A stretch of 64,000 bases of DNA from Candidatus Raymondbacteria bacterium RIFOXYA2_FULL_49_16 (lineage in GTDB: Bacteria; Fibrobacterota; OXYB2-FULL-49-7; XYB2-FULL-49-35), in contig MFYT01000007.1 in NCBI GenBank assembly GCA_001789205.1, positions 1 to 64,000 on the forward strand, in the 5' to 3' direction. A program made the position numbers and the translations under genes. This document shows, one piece after another, positions 1-7,848 of this stretch. The notes beneath the pieces are model-generated. The model ran no database searches and was not told the origin of the DNA. It worked only from the letters and a program-made list of their open reading frames with translations. Numbering within the stretch: position 1 is the first letter of the stretch; each line of letters starts with the position of its first letter.

Positions 1-44
1 CTGCAAGTCCGGTTCTGTGAGGGGCGTAAGGTGTCTCTCATGAT
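1..44 (+). mobile_element. 3' tail of a probable group II intron (domain V end and domain VI), partial
   Basis: The window opens with the sequence CAAGTCCGGTTC, which resembles the 3' strand of group II intron domain V. It is followed by a hairpin in which positions 18-26 pair with 32-40 (G-C, A-T and G-T pairs, 5-base loop), as expected for domain VI. GAT at 42-44 could be the intron 3' end, since these introns usually end in AY. The rest of the intron and any reverse transcriptase gene would lie upstream of the window. Only 44 bases are visible, so this is a family-pattern call. The next gene starts 28 bases later. Confidence 0.5.
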
Positions 45-71
45 AAATACATTTTATTGTAAGGAGATACT

Positions 72-1544
72 ATGACGCCTACTCGACATACTCTTTGTTT
101 CTGGACAACAGCATTGATTTCGCTTGTTTTCATCCAGACTGCCACTGCTTCCAGTATCAGCGGAAATGTCGATATCTCTGGAGTGAATGACAAAAGCGGC
201 ATTGTGGTCTTTGTGAGGCACGCCTTGCGGTATGCTGCGGTCACCGGCACTAACGGCGACTTTTCCCTTACCAACGTGCCGGCAACGCCCTGCACGCTCT
301 ATGCCTATAAAAAGTTTCATCTTCCTTCAAATAAGATCATTGATGCCTCTTCAAATGTCTCCGGGGTCCGGCTTACGGTCTTTCCGGGAGACCTGAACGA
401 AGATATGAACATCACCGCAGCCGACGGCGCTATTATGGATTCGGTTATTGCCGGACAAAAAGAAGCTTCAGGTATTCCCTACGATCTTGATAAGAACGGA
501 TTGACAGGCGCTAGTGACAAAGCCCTCATTTCCGCGCACCTCGGAAAACAGTATGTCGGTCATTTGCTCTATATGGAGACCTTTGATTACGACAGCCTTT
601 TTAACTGGGTAAAAGAAGGGACCTGTGCCCCAAAAATAACCAACGGCAAGCTCGATATCGACTGCTTCAGTCTTGGAAGCGGCATTGGCTCTATTTTTAA
701 TGAAAACGTCTGGTTCAACCGCGACCTCGATTCAAACTGTTCCATGGGTTTCACCGTTTCAGTCCACTCTCGAAAGGCTGACCGGACATATATGGCCAAC
801 CTGTTTTTCTGGAAAGCCACCGGACCGGCCTATGGTCAGGACGTGCTTGAAACCACGCAGTACCGGTCGGGAGATGCAATTTATGACAAGTACACAAAGG
901 AATTGTATTATTATTCCACGACATTCTGGAGAAAAGGGGACTTGACCAACATAAGGAAACTGACTCCGGCAAAAGCGAACGACTGGAACGGGACCCTGAT
1001 TGGCGAAGGAACCGAAGACGCAACGCCAATGCAGAACATTGTGTACGATCTTGGTATATCCCAGGTAGGCAAAGCGATTACCATGTATGCGAATGGCAGC
1101 GTGCATTTCACCACACAAGATCCGGATGCGCAGTCCTATGGACCGGGGAAAGCATCCATACGGAACCTTAACACCAAAGCGCTGTACGACAATTTTGTTG
1201 TTTTCAAAGAAGACAATTCGCCAATTATTGAAGACGCTACAATGTCGATAAACACCGGCGGTTGCATTCGAGAAGGCGCGATTGAAATACAGGTAACGCC
1301 GAATCCATTTAATCCAGCGGCGACCATCACGGTCCGGTCCAACGCTAATAATCAAAAGACAAACGTCAGTGTTGGAATTTATGATGCTGCCGGACGCAAG
1401 GTTTTCACCAAAGCTTTGTCATTGGACATGAGCCATGCCTCTGCGTTCCAATGGAATGCACACGGACACCCTGCCGGGGTGTATATGGTCAAGGCGAATA
1501 TGGAGAACAGAGTGTACGCGAAACAAGCCATGTTCATTCAATAG
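72..1544 (+). CDS. secreted dockerin-like multidomain protein with C-terminal sorting module
   Basis: A 490-residue exported protein. Residues 1-26 form a signal peptide. Residues about 27-100 resemble a carboxypeptidase-regulatory-like beta-sandwich. Residues about 108-165 have the paired Asp/Asn-rich loops of a dockerin type I repeat (DLNEDMNITAADG and DLDKNGLTGASD). The middle resembles a concanavalin-like lectin/glucanase fold, without recognisable catalytic residues. From about residue 413 there is a PNPFNP-type module ending in FIQ, shared with the neighbours. The ATG is preceded by AAGGAG at a good distance. It leads a run of four co-directional secreted proteins with gaps of 12-25 bases, probably an operon. 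Substrate unknown; a surface or polysaccharide-binding role is inferred. Confidence 0.8.
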   Translation: MTPTRHTLCFWTTALISLVFIQTATASSISGNVDISGVNDKSGIVVFVRHALRYAAVTGTNGDFSLTNVPATPCTLYAYKKFHLPSNKIIDASSNVSGVRLTVFPGDLNEDMNITAADGAIMDSVIAGQKEASGIPYDLDKNGLTGASDKALISAHLGKQYVGHLLYMETFDYDSLFNWVKEGTCAPKITNGKLDIDCFSLGSGIGSIFNENVWFNRDLDSNCSMGFTVSVHSRKADRTYMANLFFWKATGPAYGQDVLETTQYRSGDAIYDKYTKELYYYSTTFWRKGDLTNIRKLTPAKANDWNGTLIGEGTEDATPMQNIVYDLGISQVGKAITMYANGSVHFTTQDPDAQSYGPGKASIRNLNTKALYDNFVVFKEDNSPIIEDATMSINTGGCIREGAIEIQVTPNPFNPAATITVRSNANNQKTNVSVGIYDAAGRKVFTKALSLDMSHASAFQWNAHGHPAGVYMVKANMENRVYAKQAMFIQ

Positions 1545-1569
1545 TCTAACGAATATAAAAGGGGGCCCC

Positions 1570-3069
1570 ATGAAGTCATTAGCATATTCCATTTCCTTGT
1601 TCCTGCTAGCATCAAACATTTCTCTTATGGCCTACACCACCGAGGACGGGAAGGCCGTTCCGCCATTGCCGCCACCTCCCGCCGCAAACGTTGTGTGCAG
1701 CACATCCGCCCAGTTTTATATGGCCATGCGCACCCAAACCAGCGGCAAAACCATTGTCCTGAAAGACGGCACCTATCCTCTCGCGCCATTCGAACCCCTG
1801 GGAATCGACTCCAGCAATATCACCATTCGGGGGGAATCGGGCGATCCCACCAAGGTCATTCTCACTGGTTCGGGATTCAGGAACTGCACCAACCGAGACG
1901 AGGAAATGCTGGTATTGTATAACGGGGGTTTTACCCTGGCCAACCTGACGATAACCGATTCACGCTGCCACGGACTGAAGATCGAAAATTCTCGCGACGA
2001 CAATGTACTCTTGCACAATGTCCGCTTCATCAATATCGGAGAACGTATGATCAAGGGAGGCAGTGTGTATGATCCGCTAAACTGGGAAATCCGGTACTGC
2101 CATTTTGAGAACACACTGGTGCCCATCAACGACGCGTGCAGAAGCGATCATGACAACGGTGACTATATCGCTGGCATGGATATAATGAATGGTACGAATT
2201 GGAATGTCCACGACTGCTTTTTCAAAAACATAAAAGGCGCAAACGGCGCAGCCCGCGGGGCGATTTTCTGGTGGCGGGGAAACAGGGACATGACCGCGGA
2301 ACGGAACACGTTCATCACCTGCGACAGGGCCATATGCTTTGGCAACCCGAGCGGCGACGGCGACGTGACAGACGGCATAATCCGCAATAATTTCATCGTC
2401 AAAGGCGCGTATATCGGGATTGAGGTTGATAACTGCGCAGGAATCAAAATATACAATAACACGGTGTACAGCGCCGACGCAACCTATGCCCGCACCGTAC
2501 AGTTCCTGAGCAATGGAACAGGCAATGAAATGAAAAACAACATTATCTATGGACAAATAAGATACATTGACGGCGCCTTCCCGGACACCTCCCACAATGC
2601 TTTTTATTCCACCAACACGAATATTTTTAAAAATAGTCAGGACGAAAACCCCCATCTTTCGAGCAGCGCAACGATGGTTATCAACAAAGGCATTGACCTT
2701 GGGACAAATGTCATGGACGACTGGGATGGCAGCGTACGGGCGTCCATTGACGGACAAATAGATATTGGCGCTGATGAATACAGATTGAACGATGCCGTCG
2801 AACGCGGGTCTGACATGGTGCCTGACGGCATCACCCTTGTTGCAGGACCGAATCCGTTCAATCCGGTTGTCACGATCCATACAAACGCACACAGCCGCGC
2901 TTCCCTTCGGGTATTTGACGTGTTCGGCAGATCTATTACTGATCTATCCTCGTCCATTAGCCATGGAGGGGCGATGTGGGATGCGCACAGCTTTCCTTCG
3001 GGAATATACCTGATTACTCTGCAAACGGAAAAAGCTTTCAAGACGATAAAAGTGACATTACTTAAATAA
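1570..3069 (+). CDS. secreted right-handed beta-helix protein (polysaccharide lyase-like) with C-terminal sorting module
   Basis: A 499-residue protein starting at ATG 1570, behind an A/G-rich stretch and directly before a hydrophobic signal peptide (residues 1-21). An in-frame ATG at 1435 lies inside the preceding gene and is rejected. Residues about 35-430 carry the short Asn-rich beta-strand turns of a right-handed parallel beta-helix. The N-terminal part (TIVLKDGTYPL) resembles the first coil of PL6-type and related lyases. The C-terminal 75 residues start at PNPFNP and end in TLLK, like the sorting/anchoring module of the neighbours. It is a clear paralogue of the gene at 4638, sharing GERMIKG, DYIAGMDIMN and ERNTFITCDRAI-like stretches. 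Polysaccharide lyase activity is plausible but not proven by visible catalytic residues. Confidence 0.8.
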   Translation: MKSLAYSISLFLLASNISLMAYTTEDGKAVPPLPPPPAANVVCSTSAQFYMAMRTQTSGKTIVLKDGTYPLAPFEPLGIDSSNITIRGESGDPTKVILTGSGFRNCTNRDEEMLVLYNGGFTLANLTITDSRCHGLKIENSRDDNVLLHNVRFINIGERMIKGGSVYDPLNWEIRYCHFENTLVPINDACRSDHDNGDYIAGMDIMNGTNWNVHDCFFKNIKGANGAARGAIFWWRGNRDMTAERNTFITCDRAICFGNPSGDGDVTDGIIRNNFIVKGAYIGIEVDNCAGIKIYNNTVYSADATYARTVQFLSNGTGNEMKNNIIYGQIRYIDGAFPDTSHNAFYSTNTNIFKNSQDENPHLSSSATMVINKGIDLGTNVMDDWDGSVRASIDGQIDIGADEYRLNDAVERGSDMVPDGITLVAGPNPFNPVVTIHTNAHSRASLRVFDVFGRSITDLSSSISHGGAMWDAHSFPSGIYLITLQTEKAFKTIKVTLLK

Positions 3070-3089
3070 AAACTAACAATGGAGGACCA

Positions 3090-4625
3090 ATGATTTCTCG
3101 AATTGCAGTTAGCGTCATGGTGGTATTGGGCGTTCTAACCGCAGACATAGCCGCACTGTCCATTACCTCAAAACCCATTTTGATAGCCTTTGCCCGTAGG
3201 CCGTTGGATCATCCGTACAGTTACCAGGTGGAAACGGATGCGCCACGAGGAAGCAGCGTGATATATTCACTTGAAACAGCCCCTGAAGGCATGTCCGTTG
3301 ACGCAACCGGTATTGTTTCATGGGTGCCAGACCACGAACAGGCATACTATAACGATGTGACGGTCAAAGCTGTTGTTGGCGCCGGCCAGACAACACAATC
3401 TTTCAGAGTATTTGTGCACGGTATCAATGACGCCACAAAACTGAATGTCATGCTGAAAAACATGGAGTTTAACAACACCCACACAGCCGAACGCCCAAGT
3501 CGCCACCTGATTTTCCATATCGGCGACAGTCAATCGTATCAGCAATTCTGGGGCAACAAGATGCTCGGCGCGTGCACAGGGCCTGTGCCTACCCACTATC
3601 CCCGTATGTGGGGCGCCTACCAATCAAATAACAACACCATTTGTTCCGATCTCCTGAACGACGGAAATCTCGGGCAAAGTTTTGTGCGTACCGGAGGGCA
3701 TGGAAGCAATTACGGCAACTACAGTGGTGAGGAAGCTTCGTGGGGCGTTTCCATCACTCCCACTGCAATCCAGACCAACTGCAATGGCGGATGGGCCGCA
3801 ACGGTCGCTTTTGGACACAATGACGCGAAATCGGGAAGGTCTGCTGAGGTTTTTTCAAGGAACATGGCGGCCATCTGCGATACGCTTCTAAACAGAAATA
3901 TTGTCCCCATTGTTTTTGTCATACCGGACGGCGTGCCTGGCGGCAACTGGGGTTCAGCCGGTGCGCTTGCCCTCTATCCTGAATACGCGGACTCCATGGT
4001 TGCCATGGCGCAACGGAAAAACATCCCCTGCGCCGATCTGCGGGGCGGATGCCAGACGTCCGTCAATATGGGAGCCGCGACTCTGACCGCAGGGTCATTA
4101 TTAAACGACCAGGTGCACTACCGCTGGAACACGACTCCTCCTGCCAATACAAACTCTTTGCACGATTGGGGCGGAGCCATGAACATTGCCATGCACGAGC
4201 TGGCCCACCTTATCGGGTATATGTATGATTGCGGCGCAAAATCACCGGTAATCGGCAATACCGTATACTACCCAAGCGGTCTGCCCTTGGATTCACTCAG
4301 GACGGCCTGGACTACTATTGAAAACAAACCAATTGCCGTGCCCACACCAATGTCTGGGACAACCATTGCCGCTGCGCCGAATCCTTTCAACCCATCCACC
4401 GAAATCACCTGCATTTTTGCCGGGATGCAGAGCTACAAAGTATCGCTGGACATCTATGACCTTACAGGCAAACTGATAACGCATCTCTATTCGGGAACTA
4501 TCCATGGAAAACAAGCGGCGGCAAAATTTACCTGGAACGCTTCCGGTATTGCCGCGGGCATGTATGTCACCATGCTGCGTGCGAATGGAAAAGTGTATTC
4601 CCAGAAACTCATTCTAGCAAGATAA
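3090..4625 (+). CDS. secreted SGNH/GDSL-type hydrolase with Ig-like domain and C-terminal sorting module
   Basis: A 511-residue exported protein with a signal peptide at about 1-22. Residues about 25-110 look like a putative-Ig (cadherin-like) domain with the phrase GIVSWVPD. From about residue 145 an SGNH hydrolase follows: HIGDSQSY gives the nucleophile Ser (block I) and AFGHND matches the Asn block III. A late Asp/His pair (NDQVHY or HDWGG) could finish the catalytic site. The C-terminus is [11 protein letters not shown] to LILAR, the same module as the neighbouring genes. A GGAGG site lies 5 bases before the ATG. The setting beside two beta-helix proteins suggests de-esterification of a polysaccharide cut by them; that is inference. 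Confidence 0.8.
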   Translation: MISRIAVSVMVVLGVLTADIAALSITSKPILIAFARRPLDHPYSYQVETDAPRGSSVIYSLETAPEGMSVDATGIVSWVPDHEQAYYNDVTVKAVVGAGQTTQSFRVFVHGINDATKLNVMLKNMEFNNTHTAERPSRHLIFHIGDSQSYQQFWGNKMLGACTGPVPTHYPRMWGAYQSNNNTICSDLLNDGNLGQSFVRTGGHGSNYGNYSGEEASWGVSITPTAIQTNCNGGWAATVAFGHNDAKSGRSAEVFSRNMAAICDTLLNRNIVPIVFVIPDGVPGGNWGSAGALALYPEYADSMVAMAQRKNIPCADLRGGCQTSVNMGAATLTAGSLLNDQVHYRWNTTPPANTNSLHDWGGAMNIAMHELAHLIGYMYDCGAKSPVIGNTVYYPSGLPLDSLRTAWTTIENKPIAVPTPMSGTTIAAAPNPFNPSTEITCIFAGMQSYKVSLDIYDLTGKLITHLYSGTIHGKQAAAKFTWNASGIAAGMYVTMLRANGKVYSQKLILAR

Positions 4626-4637
4626 GGTGGTACACAT

Positions 4638-6188
4638 ATGACCTATCAATTCATTATTTCCTGTATTCTTGTGGCAAGCGCCGTACACGCCTATGTCACC
4701 TTTGACGGCAAAACCGTGCCACCACTGCCACAAACAGCCAACGTGTATAATTGTACAACGGCGTTCCAGTTCCGCGCAGCCCTGAATACCCAGACTGCAA
4801 ACAGGACCATTGTCCTGGCCAATGGCACCTATGCCATGGGCAACTATGAATATCTGACCCTTACTGCGGACGGACTGACCATCAGAGGAGCGACGGACGA
4901 TCCCAATGGCGTTGTAATAGTGGGAAAGGGCATGGATAATTGCGTGGATGTTGAGGAAGAGATATTCAGGTTCGAAGGAGCGAACAACGTCACCATCGCC
5001 AACCTGACAATTTCTGAATGCCGTTGCAATGCGGTAAAATTTCAAAGCGGACCTAACGCCAATGTTATTTTACAGAACATCCATTTCCTCAATGTCGGCG
5101 AACGGATGATTAAGGGCCCCCACACTCTTGATGCCCAGGCATGCTCAATACGCTACTGTCTCTTTGAAAATACACGGGTCCCGCCATCCATACGGTGTGG
5201 CGGCAGCACCGTTGATTCTAGCGGCGACTATATTGCCGGCATGGATATTATGAACGCCGACAACTGGGTAGTACACGACAACTGTTTTTTAAATATCAAA
5301 GGCGCCACAGGACAGGGCCGCGCCGCCTGTTTTTTTTGGCATGGGGATACAAACATAATCGTCGAAAGAAACACGTTCATTAACTGCGACAGGGCCATCA
5401 GCTATGGCAGCCCCGGCGGCGGCGACGGCACTACAATGGTTGTTGGAGGGTATATTCGGAACAATATGATTCTTGCGGGCGGAACAATCGGCATTGATTT
5501 AAATGGGTCTACAAACGTGAAAGTCTATAACAACACTTCCTTTTCTTCACTTGGCAGCTCAGGAGGCATCATTTCCAACCAAAACCAGGGTTGTGAAATA
5601 AAGAACAATATTCTTCTGGGCAGTATAACATACCTTGGTGAGGGCGAAGCTCCCGATACCGCGAAAAACGTATTTGTCTCACGTACCCAGAAAGCCATTA
5701 TTGCACGTTGGTTTCAGGACGAGGCTAATGCCGATCTGCACTTGAAAACTGATACTGCAAGCGTGGTGAATTGCGGGCTTAACTTGTCCGGTGTGACCAA
5801 TGACTGGGACAATCTTCCACGCTCTGACGGCCAGACAGACATTGGCGCGGATGAGTACTCGAACAATCCAGCGGATATTGATGTGGCGGCTGTTGTATCG
5901 GGTAAAACATACCTGGGCAATCCAACGCCAAACCCGTTCAATCCATCCACACTCATCAGATATGGCATTTCGAACAACCGAAGCGGGGCTTTTATAACAA
6001 TCACAATCATTTCACCGGATGGCAGGCGTATGAAAACCCTAGTAAAACGCCATCAATTGGCTGGAAACTATGCCATTGTATGGGACGGGACCAATGAAAT
6101 GGGGCACAAGGCCGCAAGCGGCATGTATTGTATCCGTCTTTCCACGGGCAGGGAAGTAATGACAACCAAAGCTGTGTTTATACAATAG
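4638..6188 (+). CDS. secreted right-handed beta-helix protein, paralogue of the gene at 1570
   Basis: A 516-residue protein with a short signal peptide (about 1-19), then a parallel beta-helix of roughly 400 residues with repeated Asn ladders. It resembles the gene at 1570 along its whole length, including TIVLANGTY near the start, LNVGERMIKG, GDYIAGMDIMN and ERNTFINCDRAIS, and ends the helix with DIGADEY. The last 85 residues ([10 protein letters not shown], then SPDGRRMKTLV, WDGTNEMG and GMYCIRL) look like a FlgD-type Ig sorting module. The start is the first ATG after the upstream stop, with AAGGTGG before it. A truncated third copy follows directly downstream, so the locus has grown by tandem duplication. 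Confidence 0.8.
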   Translation: MTYQFIISCILVASAVHAYVTFDGKTVPPLPQTANVYNCTTAFQFRAALNTQTANRTIVLANGTYAMGNYEYLTLTADGLTIRGATDDPNGVVIVGKGMDNCVDVEEEIFRFEGANNVTIANLTISECRCNAVKFQSGPNANVILQNIHFLNVGERMIKGPHTLDAQACSIRYCLFENTRVPPSIRCGGSTVDSSGDYIAGMDIMNADNWVVHDNCFLNIKGATGQGRAACFFWHGDTNIIVERNTFINCDRAISYGSPGGGDGTTMVVGGYIRNNMILAGGTIGIDLNGSTNVKVYNNTSFSSLGSSGGIISNQNQGCEIKNNILLGSITYLGEGEAPDTAKNVFVSRTQKAIIARWFQDEANADLHLKTDTASVVNCGLNLSGVTNDWDNLPRSDGQTDIGADEYSNNPADIDVAAVVSGKTYLGNPTPNPFNPSTLIRYGISNNRSGAFITITIISPDGRRMKTLVKRHQLAGNYAIVWDGTNEMGHKAASGMYCIRLSTGREVMTTKAVFIQ

Positions 6189-6270
6189 TGAGGGTTTTCA
6201 AGTTCTTTTTTAGCTCGGTAAACGTGTAATGAGGAAAACGTATCAGTAGCGCTATGACAAGTCAACAGGG

Positions 6271-6583
6271 TGGGCAGTGAAATTGTTTTCTATAATATCA
6301 AAGGAGCGACAGGCGCGGGGTCAGGGGAGGTATTTTCTTTTGGGGCGGGAACCCTGGATACACCAACACTAACATGATTGTGGAACGGTGCACGTTCGTG
6401 GGGTGCGACAGGGCGATCTCCTATGGAAACACCTCAATAACATTGTTTTCGGCAATATAATCCATTTGTATTGCCAACGACCGGGTGGTATGGAACGCTG
6501 CTGGCATGGCAAGCGGTGTGTATGTATTGCGGATAAAAAGCGGGAATCATGTATACACAAAAAGACTATTTTTGGCTCAATAA
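6271..6583 (+). pseudogene. decayed remnant of a third beta-helix/sorting-module gene
   Basis: Fragments of the beta-helix family are readable in shifting frames. NIKGATGAG appears at about 6296-6325. One frame over, FWGG is followed by TNTNMIVERCTFVGCDRAISYGN up to about 6430. Near 6490-6583 the end of a sorting module is readable as VVWNAAGMASGVYV and then VYTKRLFLAQ with a stop at 6581-6583. The matching segments of the intact gene at 4638 are hundreds of residues apart, so the remnant carries a large internal deletion and at least two frameshifts, and it has no start or signal peptide. It lies immediately behind its intact paralogue. Confidence 0.85.
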
Positions 6584-6798
6584 TGCATTGGCCAAGCCCC
6601 CGTCAGTTCCGTTGCGTTCTGCGGCGGAGCTGACTCTATTGTTTTCCTGGCGTATGGTCCAGAAGGATTGTATTGTTAATGAACAACTTCAAATGGACTG
6701 GTCCCTCTGTTTGTGTAGATAATTAATTGATATAAAACAAGATAGGATAATACTAAGCCGTTTGGCCGGGCATTTTGTTTTTCCATTTGTAAAAACGC
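6584..6798. other. non-coding stretch upstream of the flagellin promoter
   Basis: Between the pseudogene and the flagellin promoter no gene-like frame with a ribosome site is visible. The stretch is AT-rich around 6715-6755. It may contain further eroded coding DNA from the duplicated upstream genes, but nothing is recognisable. Confidence 0.4.
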
Positions 6799-6826
6799 TC
6801 AAGCTTTTTCCGGATTGTTCCGATAT
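6799..6826 (+). promoter_or_regulatory. sigma-28 (FliA)-like promoter for flagellin
   Basis: TCAAGCTT at 6799-6806 matches six of eight positions of the sigma-28 -35 element (TAAAGTTT). TCCGATAT at 6819-6826 matches six of eight of the -10 element (GCCGATAA). The spacer is 12 bases, one more than usual. It lies about 88 bases before the flagellin start, leaving a leader of roughly 80 bases. Late flagellar genes in many bacteria use this sigma factor. Confidence 0.6.
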
Positions 6827-6835
6827 CTTTCCTGA

Positions 6836-6879
6836 AGGCAGCCCACTATCGCTGCCTCGAAGGACAAAGGATGTCCTTC
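6836..6879 (+). promoter_or_regulatory. two tandem hairpins in the flagellin leader
   Basis: AGGCAGC at 6836-6842 pairs with GCTGCCT at 6851-6857. GAAGGACA at 6859-6866 pairs with TGTCCTTC at 6872-6879. Both stems are perfect and lie side by side in the untranslated leader, leaving the GGAGG site at about 6902-6906 single-stranded. They could stabilise the mRNA or bind a regulator such as CsrA; the sequence does not decide which. Confidence 0.5.
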
Positions 6880-6913
6880 ATCAAGTACCAAACACAAAAC
6901 ATGGAGGTTTTGT

Positions 6914-7756
6914 ATGCGTATCAATCACAACATCAGCTCAATGATCACGCAGGGTGCCCTGCGTCAGGTCAACAGGGACATGAACACTTCCCTGGAACGT
7001 CTTTCCACAGGTCTCCGTATCAATCGCGCCAGTGACGATGCTGCGGGTCTCAGCGTATCAGAACAAATGCGCACCCAGGTGCGCGGCATGCATCAGGCCA
7101 AATCGAACGCGCAGGACGGTATTGCCCTGCTCCAGATCGCTGAAGGAGCTGCGAACGAAATCGAATCAATGCTCCAGAGAATGCGTGAACTGGCTGTCCA
7201 ATCGACCAATGACACGCTCACTACCACTGAACGCGCGTATACCAACCAGGAATACACCTCGCTCATGAGCGAAATCGACCGCATCACCAACGTAACCCAG
7301 TACAACACACAGACACTGCTCGATGGTCAGATCGGCTCTTTTGGCGCAACCGGCAGCGGATCGTGCATACTGCATATTGGTCCCAATTCCTCGTCCAATG
7401 ATCAGTTCACGGTCACCATCAGCGGCACATCGATTGGCGCCATGGGTCTTACCAGCTCAAGCATTACCACGCAGATGCGCGCCAACAGCGCCCTTACCTC
7501 AATCGACGTCGCGCTCGGTTCGATCAACCAGCTGCGCAGCGATCTTGGCGCCTATGTCAACCGTCTCGAGCACGCCATCAACAACCTGGACAACCAGGAG
7601 CACAACACGCAGGCCGCCGAGTCATTGATACGCGATGTGGATTTCGCGTCAGAGACCTCGCAGTTCACGCGGAACCAGATCCTCACGCAATCGGCGACCG
7701 CCATGTTGGCCCAGGCCAACGCGATCCCGCAGAACGTGCTGACGCTGCTCCAGTAA
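6914..7756 (+). CDS. fliC: flagellin
   Basis: A 280-residue flagellin, the filament subunit exported by the flagellar type III system. The N-terminal D0/D1 part (MRINHNISSM, then RLSTGLRINRASDDAAGLSVSEQMRTQ) and the C-terminal D1/D0 part (ESLIRDVDFASETSQFTRNQIL to NVLTLLQ) are both well conserved. Only about 60 residues separate them, so the surface-exposed D2/D3 domains are essentially absent. The conserved stretch QRMRELAVQ, which in other flagellins contacts TLR5, is present. ATGGAGG precedes the start. It is monocistronic: its own sigma-28-like promoter lies upstream and a terminator directly behind. No flagellar assembly gene is adjacent. Confidence 0.95.
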   Translation: MRINHNISSMITQGALRQVNRDMNTSLERLSTGLRINRASDDAAGLSVSEQMRTQVRGMHQAKSNAQDGIALLQIAEGAANEIESMLQRMRELAVQSTNDTLTTTERAYTNQEYTSLMSEIDRITNVTQYNTQTLLDGQIGSFGATGSGSCILHIGPNSSSNDQFTVTISGTSIGAMGLTSSSITTQMRANSALTSIDVALGSINQLRSDLGAYVNRLEHAINNLDNQEHNTQAAESLIRDVDFASETSQFTRNQILTQSATAMLAQANAIPQNVLTLLQ

Positions 7757-7794
7757 CCAGGTCGGACAACGTACGCGGACACGGCGAATAGATA

Positions 7795-7826
7795 CGCCTC
7801 CTCCAGTGATGGAGGGGGCGTTTTTT
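7795..7826 (+). terminator. intrinsic terminator of the flagellin gene
   Basis: CGCCTCCTCCA at 7795-7805 pairs with TGGAGGGGGCG at 7810-7820 (one T-G pair) around a GTGA loop. A run of six T follows at 7821-7826. This is a classical rho-independent terminator 38 bases after the flagellin stop. Confidence 0.9.
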
Positions 7827-7848
7827 AATTATATTCACCTAACGAACC

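Noticed and set aside
759-1355. Minus-strand open frame of 198 codons inside the first secreted gene
   Set aside because: It lies opposite a gene with signal peptide, dockerin-like and sorting-module features, and has no ribosome site or recognisable domain.
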